In this document: positions 1 through 5,977 of the stretch, one piece after another
How the letters are laid out: each line of letters opens with the position of its first letter
How positions within the stretch are numbered: position 1 is the first letter of the stretch
NCBI GenBank assembly: GCA_025056515.1
Contig: JANWWB010000226.1
Span: 1 to 5,977, forward strand
DNA length: 5,977 bases
Reading direction: 5' to 3'
Source of the DNA: Anaerolineales bacterium
GTDB taxonomy: Bacteria; Chloroflexota; Anaerolineae; Anaerolineales; Villigracilaceae
Position numbers and translations under genes: made by a program
Notes under the pieces: model-generated
What the model was told of the DNA's origin: nothing
The model's input: the letters and a program-made list of their open reading frames with translations, nothing else
The model's database searches: none

Positions 1-1
1 T

Positions 2-796
2 GCGCGCACACGCACCGTGGGCAAGGTTGGTCTTTACTTCCCGGCCGGTCCGGCGATTGGCAAAACCGAGGATATCGCCTTTTATGCAACCCTGCGTGCC
101 GCTGGGCCTTTTCAGCAACGTCGTAGCGTGAAACGAAAACAACTCGCTTTCGCCATCGAGAAAAGCGATTTGCAACGCAAGGTGCGAGTCAAGAAGGCTG
201 CTAACCTCATCTTGTTCCTGGTAGATGCCTCCTGGTCTATGGCAGTTGCCGAACGGATGGCCGCCACAAAGGGAGCTATCCTCTCCTTGTTGACCGACGC
301 CTATCAACGGCGCGACCGCGTCGGTTTGATCGTCTTCCAAAAAGACCGCGCCACCCTGGTCCTTCCACCGACCAACTCGGTGCAACTGGCGCAACGAGCG
401 CTGGTCGATATTCCAGTCGGGGGCAAGACGCCACTCTCGGCCGGCTTGCTCATGGCTTATCAAGTGCTCACTCAAGAAGCAATGCTGCATCCAGATATTG
501 AACCACTTTTGATTGTCCTCACAGATGGCGCAGGGAATGTCTCGATGGGTTCATTGCCACCGCAGGAAGAAGCATACCAAGTGGCGGAACAAATCGCTGA
601 GCACAAATTCCGATCTGTGGTCATTAACATGGAACACGCCTCGTTCGACCAAGGATTAGCCCAAGCGCTGGCCGATCATTTGAAAGCTCCCTGTTATACA
701 CTTAATGAACTTAAAGCGGAAAATCTCCTCCTGACCGTCCGCCAGGAAATCTCTGAGCCAGGGCGCAAACAAGGGATGATCTCGGTTTCAGGCTGA
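2..796 (+). CDS. Magnesium/cobalt chelatase subunit D-like protein, VWA domain (5' partial)
   Basis: This is the C-terminal part of a BchD/ChlD-like chelatase subunit. In that family an AAA+ motor subunit (BchI type) and subunit D drive Mg2+ or Co2+ insertion into a tetrapyrrole in the cytoplasm. The frame is open from base 2, giving 264 visible codons; full D subunits are usually 600-700 residues, so the AAA-like part lies outside the window. Counting from base 2, residues ~24-35 (DIAFYATLRAAG) and ~53-63 (EKSDLQRKVRV) match the conserved segment before the VWA domain. The MIDAS metal site follows: DASWS at 75-79, the Thr of GGKTP near 143 and the Asp of LTDG near 175. The family motif LPPT-SV is also present. 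The Gly usual in DASGS is Trp here, but the coordinating Asp and Ser residues are kept. The 3' end overlaps the opposing cyclase gene by 9 bases. Whether the substrate is Mg-protoporphyrin or a cobalt corrinoid cannot be told from this fragment; a stand-alone MoxR/VWA-type function is a less likely alternative. Confidence 0.
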   Translation, partial: ARTRTVGKVGLYFPAGPAIGKTEDIAFYATLRAAGPFQQRRSVKRKQLAFAIEKSDLQRKVRVKKAANLILFLVDASWSMAVAERMAATKGAILSLLTDAYQRRDRVGLIVFQKDRATLVLPPTNSVQLAQRALVDIPVGGKTPLSAGLLMAYQVLTQEAMLHPDIEPLLIVLTDGAGNVSMGSLPPQEEAYQVAEQIAEHKFRSVVINMEHASFDQGLAQALADHLKAPCYTLNELKAENLLLTVRQEISEPGRKQGMISVSG

Positions 797-3700
797 ACGA
801 ATACAATTCTTTCCGGCAGATTTGGCCTTGTACAACGCTTGGTCGGCGTCTTGGATGACCTGCTCCCAGGTCGTTCCATGTTTGGGATAGCAAGCAACTC
901 CGATAGACAGGGTAGCGTGCAACTCTTTCCCCAAGAAGGGGAATCGCTTTTCTTCAAATCGTTGCCGCAACCGTTGAGCACGCGCTAGCCCTTGCTTGAG
1001 CGCTGCTCCGGGCATGATGACAACAAATTCTTCTCCCCCGTAGCGACAGCAAATATCGGATGAACGCACCTCTTTCTGAAGCAGAAGAGCTAATTCCTTC
1101 AGGAGAAAATCGCCAGCATCATGGCCGTAGGTGTCGTTGAATTGCTTGAAATTATCAATATCTAGCATAAGCAGGCTAATCGGCGTCCCATGTCTCCTAG
1201 CTAAGGCGAATTCGCGTTGGAGAGTCTCTTCCAGAAAACGGCGATTGTAAAGTCCGGTCAGAGGGTCGCGGATAGCTTGCTCGCGCAATTGTGCTTGCAG
1301 AGCTTTGATGCGTTCTAACTGCGAGCGCAATTTGGTATTGGCGACCTTGAGCGCCATTTCATTCCGTTTTCGTTCGGTAATGTCTCGAACGATGGTTTGA
1401 ATATGAAGTGGACGTCCCTCAAGGTCATACACCAACTCGGCGCTAATTTCGGCGATCATTTCTTCTCCATTTCGTTTGCGTAAAGTGGTTTCAAAAATCG
1501 GTACGTGTTCACCGGCAATCAGTTGCTCGATAACCTTCAGGCCTTCTGCTGGGTAAGCATAAATGTCGCTGGCGCGCATCGAGAGCAATTCCTCAAAGGA
1601 ATAGCCTAGCATATCCACTGCCCGCCAATTGACCTCAAGATACTTGTTCTCGAAGCTAACAATCATCACGGCATCATGAGATTGTTCAAAGAGAGCACGG
1701 TAACGTTGTTCGGCCAAGCGGCGATCGAGAATCTCTTTCTGCGCCTGAGCATATAGACGGCTATTTTCAATAGCAATTGCGGCTTGTAGAGCAATTGTCT
1801 CTAAAAAGCGAATTTCATCCGAGCCATAGGCGTATGGGGTGTAACTCTGAATCGAAATAACACCCACCACCTGATTTCCAATCAACATTGGCGTTCCCAA
1901 GTAAGAGCGCGCAGGTCGTCCCTCAATCACCATCTTGTATTGAGCTTGGACATTTGGATCGTGCGTGTCTGGCAAGTATAGGGTTTTACGGGTGCGAATG
2001 ACATGCCCACTCAGTCCAGACCTCTCGTCAAGATGACAAGGCGGAACGTTCAAGTATTCACCCAAATCATACACCAGTGGATGTTCAATCATGCCGGTTT
2101 TTTCATCATAGATGGCGATGTAAAACGCATCCATGTTCAGAACCTGGCGACACTTTTCAAACAACCCTCGGATGATGTCATTAAGATTGAGACCAGAGGT
2201 GATCGTCAGGCCAATATCAAAAAGGGCCAGCATTTCGTTGACGCGCTGGCTTAATTCTTGGAAAAGACGGGCATTTTCCAGAGCAATTGCCGCTTGGGAG
2301 GCGATTGTTTCAAGCAAGCAAACTTGGGAAAGAGAATAAGCATTCGGTTGGTAACTTTGCATCGAGAGGACACCGATAACCCGTTCTCCGATGACCATCG
2401 GGACACCTACATATGAGCGAATCTGCTTGCCTCCTAGATGGATAATCGGATAGGAAGAACTGGTCTGTTCGTCCAAGACATCTGGCAGATAAATGGACTG
2501 ACGAGTTTGGATAATTTGCCCACACAAACCGGATTCGAGATAAGGCCGCGGGGGTACCTCCAGGAAGTAGCCTCCATCATAAAAGAGAGGGTAAGAAAGG
2601 GTGTTGGTGTCCGGTTCGACAAGAGCAACGTAGAAGGCATCTGCCGGAACGATGTGGCGACATTTTTGGAACAAAATTTTGAGAATATAGTCCCGTTCCA
2701 AGCCGGAAGTTAGAGACATGCCAATCTCAAATAAGGCTTTCATTTGCTCTGCGCGCTCTTGACTTTCGCGCAGCAAGCGGAAGTTCTCAATTCCAATCGC
2801 TGCTTCAGCGGCAAAGGTCTGGAGTCGTTCAGCGTGTTCGGGGCGATAAAAGTTAGGGGTAAAACTGATCAGGTCAAGAAAACCAATCACCTTGCCGCGC
2901 ACGCTCATCGGTGCGCCGATATAAGAGCGAATCCTCTCTAATCCCTCAATTCGAATCCAATCTGGGCTGTTGTGAGTGTCCGGAATAAGGATGGCCGATT
3001 GTGTCTCGACCATGCGCTTTAAGGTCGAAAATCGGTTGAGGGGGAGATGAAATGCTTCGGGGGGTGGATTTAAGTGGTGAGAATCATAACCACGGTGGCA
3101 GACGGCATGCGCAATGCCAGCATCGTCCAATAACAAAAACGTTGCCATATCAAAAGGGACTACGCTCCCAACGCGGTCGAGAACAGCATTGAAGACCTCA
3201 TCGAAATTCGAGGCAAGATTGATGTCGTTCAAAATATCGCGTACCGCATCGGACAAGCGACGTTGCTCACGTTCGGCCCGTTGAGCTTTTTTCTGCTCGC
3301 TGACATCTCGGGCAGTTAATAATCTTCCGGTGTATCTGCCCTGACCATCGTAAAGTGGCGTGATGCGCACATCGAACACTTGCAATGGTTCTAAGGAAAG
3401 AGTGATTTCTTGTTGGAGCAAAAGGGTGGTTTGATTGTCTCCTAAACTCAATCCCAGAGGTGTCAGGAACTGTTGAGCAGGCTTGCCCAGGACTTCCTGC
3501 AACGTTTTTGCCCCCAGTTTTTCCAAGCCTGCTGGGTTGATGTCTACGATTCGGTCTTGTGAATCGAGGACAATGTATAAGTCGCTCAATCGGTCGAAAA
3601 TGGCTGCCCGGCTAATAGGCAAGATCTTTGGGAAGCCTGTCCATACCGAAGCAATCGTCAAACTGATATAGCTAAAAATGAAACTGGCAGGCGTAAAGTC

Positions 3701-4291
3701 GAACGACGAAGAATAGAGGCCAAGCTTCAGACCTGCTTTAACCAAGACCGGTAAAATAACTGCCAAGAACAGCAGACCAAAGTGACCATAGGAAGATATA
3801 GGTGCTACCATCCAAGCACGCCCCAGGGTTATAAGGGCTATGGTCAAGAGAATTGTGTTGTACCACGAGTTCACTCCAAACCATACACCCTTCTCAACGA
3901 CAATTCCGCTTGGTGGTATCTGGTGATAAAACAAACCATGCAGCGGGTCGGTCCAGAGAAGAACCAGGGTAAGAACCGGTTCAATCAGTAATAGTTGGAC
4001 AAATCGTTGGTACGATTGGCGACTGGGGTTGATATAGGCCCAAAGGAACAGCAAAAGCAGAGGGGGGACAAGAAGCGTGCAAGAAAGGGTCAAATTCATC
4101 CAGATAGATCGCCAGAATGTTTGACCGGTCAGCCAGTGTAAGCCGTAGAAAAATGACCATCCTCCTAAGGAAAAAATCAGAAGAAGCAAAAATTTTCCTT
4201 CTGGCGTTCGACGGTGTTGCCACATTCTTCTGGCAAACCAGAGGGCAACCAACGTTGAGAAGAAAAGAACCGATGCATAAGTAGGATTCAT
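788..4291 (-). CDS. Membrane diguanylate cyclase sensor: 7TM-PAS-GAF-GAF-GAF-PAS-GGDEF
   Basis: This 1167-residue protein probably converts two GTP to c-di-GMP at the inner face of the membrane in response to sensed ligands. Residues 1-221 hold seven hydrophobic segments (about 4-20, 33-53, 65-88, 97-113, 142-162, 168-189 and 200-220), the pattern of the 7TM region found at the N terminus of some histidine kinases. A PAS domain follows (~228-336, ending in RDVSEQKK), then three GAF domains (~345-507, 519-680, 689-850), a second PAS (~862-976, ending in RDITERKR), a short coiled coil (~977-1006) and the GGDEF domain (~1007-1167). The active-site signature is GGEEF at 1085-1089, with the metal Asp in LDIDNFK (D1044). 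An RxxD inhibitory site, RSSD at 1076-1079, sits exactly five residues before it, so product feedback is likely. There is no EAL or HD-GYP domain and no histidine kinase core. The ATG at 4291 is preceded by GGTGAG about 12 bases upstream, a rather long spacing; the next Met (23) would remove the first membrane segment. The gene lies 63 bases after the TIM-barrel gene on the same strand. Cyclase activity is well supported; the ligands are unknown. Confidence 0.
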   Translation of the reverse strand: MNPTYASVLFFSTLVALWFARRMWQHRRTPEGKFLLLLIFSLGGWSFFYGLHWLTGQTFWRSIWMNLTLSCTLLVPPLLLLFLWAYINPSRQSYQRFVQLLLIEPVLTLVLLWTDPLHGLFYHQIPPSGIVVEKGVWFGVNSWYNTILLTIALITLGRAWMVAPISSYGHFGLLFLAVILPVLVKAGLKLGLYSSSFDFTPASFIFSYISLTIASVWTGFPKILPISRAAIFDRLSDLYIVLDSQDRIVDINPAGLEKLGAKTLQEVLGKPAQQFLTPLGLSLGDNQTTLLLQQEITLSLEPLQVFDVRITPLYDGQGRYTGRLLTARDVSEQKKAQRAEREQRRLSDAVRDILNDINLASNFDEVFNAVLDRVGSVVPFDMATFLLLDDAGIAHAVCHRGYDSHHLNPPPEAFHLPLNRFSTLKRMVETQSAILIPDTHNSPDWIRIEGLERIRSYIGAPMSVRGKVIGFLDLISFTPNFYRPEHAERLQTFAAEAAIGIENFRLLRESQERAEQMKALFEIGMSLTSGLERDYILKILFQKCRHIVPADAFYVALVEPDTNTLSYPLFYDGGYFLEVPPRPYLESGLCGQIIQTRQSIYLPDVLDEQTSSSYPIIHLGGKQIRSYVGVPMVIGERVIGVLSMQSYQPNAYSLSQVCLLETIASQAAIALENARLFQELSQRVNEMLALFDIGLTITSGLNLNDIIRGLFEKCRQVLNMDAFYIAIYDEKTGMIEHPLVYDLGEYLNVPPCHLDERSGLSGHVIRTRKTLYLPDTHDPNVQAQYKMVIEGRPARSYLGTPMLIGNQVVGVISIQSYTPYAYGSDEIRFLETIALQAAIAIENSRLYAQAQKEILDRRLAEQRYRALFEQSHDAVMIVSFENKYLEVNWRAVDMLGYSFEELLSMRASDIYAYPAEGLKVIEQLIAGEHVPIFETTLRKRNGEEMIAEISAELVYDLEGRPLHIQTIVRDITERKRNEMALKVANTKLRSQLERIKALQAQLREQAIRDPLTGLYNRRFLEETLQREFALARRHGTPISLLMLDIDNFKQFNDTYGHDAGDFLLKELALLLQKEVRSSDICCRYGGEEFVVIMPGAALKQGLARAQRLRQRFEEKRFPFLGKELHATLSIGVACYPKHGTTWEQVIQDADQALYKAKSAGKNCIRSA
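1718..2227 (-). repeat. Internal domain repeat, copy 2 (GAF3 of the cyclase)
   Basis: This stretch encodes cyclase residues 689-858, the second copy of the 170-residue unit. It is directly adjacent to copy 1, and the linker helix between the domains (SQRVNEM against SQERAEQM before copy 1) is repeated too, so the repeating unit is the domain plus its signalling helix. The DNA is clearly related but diverged, so this is an old duplication rather than an active recombination repeat. Confidence 0.
2228..2737 (-). repeat. Internal domain repeat, copy 1 (GAF2 of the cyclase)
   Basis: This stretch encodes cyclase residues 519-688. It aligns with the next 170 residues almost without gaps. Both copies begin ALF(E/D)IG followed by TSGL, share F(Q/E)KCR, DAFY, a YLPD motif, RSY(V/L)G with PM, and end in a LETIA-QAAIA-EN helix. 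By hand count about 45% of residues are identical. GAF1 (residues ~345-507) shares only the later motifs (RSYIGAPM, AAIGIEN) and is more distant. The pattern points to a tandem duplication within the gene. Confidence 0.
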
Positions 4292-4354
4292 GGACGGCGC
4301 ATTCTCACCCTAGATTCATGCAAAACACAAAAGTTACCCTTTCAAGCGAACGAG

Positions 4355-5209
4355 CTACTCGATGCTTTCGCCGCTAATTTCTATCCACAAAGCCCGGAAT
4401 TTCAGAGCATCCTGTTCGAGGATAGGACTTTCAGAAAGGATTCGGCCTTTAGCACCGACATCTCGCAAAGCCTGAAAGAGGGCTACCAAGTTGAGGTCGC
4501 TTTCCTCTATCGGCAGGTGGTTTTTCTCGCCTTTAGGTCCATATTCGATGCCTGAAAGGTGAATGTGGAGGTCTTGGAGCGCTTTTGTTCCGAGAGCTTT
4601 TTGATAGGCTTCTAAGAGTTCCATCCATTCATCGTAGGAGTTCAATCTTCCATCGCCATAACGAGCGTGAAGGTGAGCAAAATCCAAGCAGGGCAGGACA
4701 CCTTCGATTTGGGAAAGAGTGAGGGTATCTTGGAGCGAACCGATAACAGCCGATTTGCCCATGGTCTCAGGGCGAAGGCGGACCGGGTTGCCGGCGCAAC
4801 GTAATTCTCGGACACAAGCTTCCAAGCGAGGAAAAACGACCTGCATCACCTCATCAGGGGTACGGCCAAAGTAAGAGCCTGGATGGAAGACAATATCCGT
4901 TGCCCCAGCCAAATAACCAAAGTGAGCCGCGTCCATCAGATATTGACGTAAGCGGGGCCATTTGTCATCTTCTGCGTTGAGATTGATGTAATACGGAGCA
5001 TGAACAGAAAGTGCTATTCCTGTCCGTTCGGCTTCGGCCCGGATCGCCGCACAGGTGCTCTTCTGGACACGCACGCCTTGCACCCAAGCCAGTTCCAGAG
5101 CATCTAAACCAAGTTGAGCGGCATAGCGAATCCCTCCAACAGTTCCCCCAGGGGAAGGCGGCGTCATCAGCGGAGAGCCGACGGTACCAAAGCGAAACGA
5201 AAGAGCCAT
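4355..5209 (-). CDS. Endonuclease IV-like TIM-barrel protein (AP endonuclease family 2 / xylose isomerase-like)
   Basis: This 284-residue protein has the length and motif order of the endonuclease IV family, whose classical members cut DNA 5' of abasic sites using three metal ions. Candidate ligands, named by comparison with remembered E. coli Nfo positions, are H70 (SVHAPYYINL), H109 (VFHPGSYFG), E148 (RPETMGK), D176 and H179 (LDFAHLHAR), H217 (LHIHLSG) and E260 (LSESPILE). The segment carrying the DRH metal motif in Nfo reads GEKNHLP here (227-233), so the Asp is Glu and the His is Asn or is shifted by one. I recall GEKxHLP-type proteins in archaea and some bacteria, which suggests a divergent subfamily rather than decay. 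The ATG at 5209 is the only usable start, because an in-frame stop lies at 5224-5226 and no GTG or TTG follows it. No clear Shine-Dalgarno is seen; the upstream kinase gene ends 31 bases away, so readthrough translation is possible. DNA repair is plausible; a sugar isomerase-like role cannot be excluded. Confidence 0.
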   Translation of the reverse strand: MALSFRFGTVGSPLMTPPSPGGTVGGIRYAAQLGLDALELAWVQGVRVQKSTCAAIRAEAERTGIALSVHAPYYINLNAEDDKWPRLRQYLMDAAHFGYLAGATDIVFHPGSYFGRTPDEVMQVVFPRLEACVRELRCAGNPVRLRPETMGKSAVIGSLQDTLTLSQIEGVLPCLDFAHLHARYGDGRLNSYDEWMELLEAYQKALGTKALQDLHIHLSGIEYGPKGEKNHLPIEESDLNLVALFQALRDVGAKGRILSESPILEQDALKFRALWIEISGESIE

Positions 5210-5240
5210 GTTAACGTGGCAAACTTAAGCGACCAAGAGG

Positions 5241-5627
5241 CTAACGCAAGAACGAAAATCGGATAGACTGCCACAAAGGTGGCCCCAAAATCAGCAAGCC
5301 AACCAATACCGAGGTCAGCGCTGCAATGAGCACGGCAGCGGCACCTACATCTTTGCCGACTTTGGCAAGCGCATGATGGTTCGGACTGGCCAGGTCAACC
5401 ACTGCTTCCAGAGCTGTGTTGAGAAATTCGGCAATCCAAACCAGGGCAATGGTAAGGAGGAGAATTGCCCACTCGTGCACCGAGAGCTTCAGAAACAGTG
5501 CCATGGCGACCACCACGACGGTCACAACCGCATGAATCCAGGCGTTTCGCTGTGTGCAGATAACATACCACCATCCATGAAACGCATGTTCGAAGGCCCG
5601 GAGACGAGAGAGAATAAACTCAACCAT
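5241..5627 (-). CDS. dgkA: Diacylglycerol kinase / undecaprenol kinase family membrane protein
   Basis: This 128-residue protein has the size and signature of the small integral-membrane DgkA family. The enzymes phosphorylate diacylglycerol (as in E. coli) or undecaprenol (many Gram-positive members) with ATP, recycling a lipid product or supplying the lipid carrier for cell-wall and glycan synthesis. The family signature is clear: E67, N70 and E74 in EFLNTALEAVVDL, then K92 and D93 in LAKVGKDVGAAAVL; E67/E74 and D93 correspond to residues that bind metal-ATP in the family. Three hydrophobic helices are visible (about 31-47, 52-69 and 95-115) after an amphipathic N-terminal segment with RNAWIH at 27-32. 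The start ATG lies 3 bases after the TGA of ybeY with no strong ribosome site of its own, so its translation is probably coupled. Substrate is inferred only; the sequence does not decide between diacylglycerol and undecaprenol. Family assignment is secure. Confidence 0.
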   Translation of the reverse strand: MVEFILSRLRAFEHAFHGWWYVICTQRNAWIHAVVTVVVVAMALFLKLSVHEWAILLLTIALVWIAEFLNTALEAVVDLASPNHHALAKVGKDVGAAAVLIAALTSVLVGLLILGPPLWQSIRFSFLR

Positions 5628-5630
5628 AGG

Positions 5631-5977
5631 TCAAATGGTTGGCGAAAGGGAAACGCCCAGGATATTTAGGATTTCGGTTTGAAGTTTCCACATGTGGGCT
5701 TTCTCTTCTTCTTCGGCGTGGTCATAGCCAAGTAAGTGCAGGACGCCATGCACCACCAACAATTGTACTTCATCTTCCAATGAGTGACCGCCTTCGGTAG
5801 CCTGTTGCTGGGCGCGTTGTAAGGAAATGACCACATCTCCTAGGTACCGGCGGCCTGTTTCAGGGTCGGTCTCATCTGCCGGGAAGGAGAGGACATCGGT
5901 GGGAGCATCGATGCCAAGAAAGTCGCGATTGAGGGTGCGAATTTCCCGGTCATCCGTGAGGACAACCGTCAGGTCCG
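5631..5977 (-). CDS. ybeY: Endoribonuclease YbeY, rRNA maturation factor (5' partial)
   Basis: YbeY is a zinc metalloprotein that acts on 16S rRNA 3'-end processing and ribosome quality control. The frame stays open to the window edge, giving 115 complete codons; whole proteins are about 150-170 residues, so only the N-terminal quarter or so is missing. Reading from the edge, the visible segments are LNRDFLGIDAPTDVLSFP, a family hallmark, then LGDVVISLQRA, and the zinc site HGVLHLLGYDH, whose three His residues bind the metal. A GTG at 5834 falls inside the conserved GDVVIS strand and is not a real start. The gene is followed after 3 bases by the dgkA-family gene; a ybeY-dgkA pair is a common arrangement in many bacteria and fits one operon. 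Nothing in the visible part looks broken. Confidence 0.
   Translation of the reverse strand, partial: DLTVVLTDDREIRTLNRDFLGIDAPTDVLSFPADETDPETGRRYLGDVVISLQRAQQQATEGGHSLEDEVQLLVVHGVLHLLGYDHAEEEEKAHMWKLQTEILNILGVSLSPTI

Noticed and set aside
17..19. GTG at 17 as the true start of the chelatase-like gene
   Set aside because: The frame is open upstream to the window edge, the family's N-terminal domains are missing, and the codons before it (RTRT) look like continuing coding sequence.
44..67. A Walker A-like string (AGPAIGKT) in the chelatase fragment
   Set aside because: The first Gly of GxxxxGK(T/S) is Ala here, and no following AAA+ Walker B or sensor motif is present; the position matches the linker before the VWA domain.
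2003..2941. Several plus-strand open frames of 65-91 codons opposite the cyclase (for example 2438-2713)
   Set aside because: They lie antisense to well-conserved GAF domains, overlap each other and show no recognisable family; they are shadows of the coding strand.
4292..4354. A promoter for the cyclase gene in the 63-base gap (TTGAAA at 4345-4340 on the minus strand)
   Set aside because: No acceptable -10 hexamer is found 16-18 bases downstream; the best candidate needs 20 bases of spacing. A promoter here stays possible but unsupported.
5373..5669. A 98-codon plus-strand frame opposite dgkA and the end of ybeY
   Set aside because: It is antisense to two clearly conserved genes, has no recognisable domain and a composition expected from a reversed membrane protein.
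5832..5834. GTG at 5834 as the start of ybeY
   Set aside because: It lies within the conserved GDVVIS strand, and the codons upstream to the edge encode the TDVLSFP hallmark of YbeY.
1..5977. CRISPR arrays, tRNA or rRNA genes, insertion sequences, phage or defence modules
   Set aside because: No regularly spaced short repeats, no tRNA-like cloverleaf and no transposase or recombinase reading frames are seen; nearly all of the window is explained by five ordinary genes.

Overview
The window most resembles a chromosomal segment of a heterotrophic bacterium of the Chloroflexota (Anaerolineae-like). I infer this from three things: the very long membrane-anchored GAF/PAS/GGDEF sensor, a BchD-type chelatase/VWA protein in a non-obviously photosynthetic context, and balanced base composition with compact gene packing. 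The assignment is by family style only. No rRNA or other phylogenetic marker is present, so treat it as tentative.

Layout: one plus-strand gene fragment enters from the left. It is the C-terminal third or so of a magnesium/cobalt-chelatase subunit D-like protein with a VWA (MIDAS) domain, ending at 796. The rest of the window is a minus-strand run, read from right to left in transcription order. It starts with the 5'-truncated rRNA maturation endonuclease ybeY (enters at the right edge, stops at 5631). Next is a small membrane diacylglycerol/undecaprenol kinase (dgkA family, 5241-5627), then an endonuclease IV-like TIM-barrel protein (4355-5209). Last is a 1167-residue diguanylate cyclase sensor (788-4291) with the order 7TM - PAS - GAF - GAF - GAF - PAS - GGDEF.

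The four minus-strand genes have gaps of 3, 31 and 63 bases and could be cotranscribed. The ybeY-dgkA junction is tight enough to suggest coupled translation. The last gap is the longest and could hold a separate promoter for the cyclase, although I see no convincing one. The cyclase and chelatase genes converge and overlap by 9 bases at their stop codons, so there is no intergenic terminator between them. There is no gene-free stretch longer than 63 bases.

Functionally this is mostly housekeeping (ribosome maturation, lipid-carrier phosphorylation, possible DNA repair, possible tetrapyrrole metallation) next to one signalling protein that probably makes c-di-GMP under product feedback. I found no mobile element, CRISPR array, tRNA, rRNA or phage feature, and nothing that I can honestly call a new biological system. 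The points most worth a second look are the sensor's architecture with its duplicated GAF domains, and the changed third-metal motif of the endonuclease IV-like protein.
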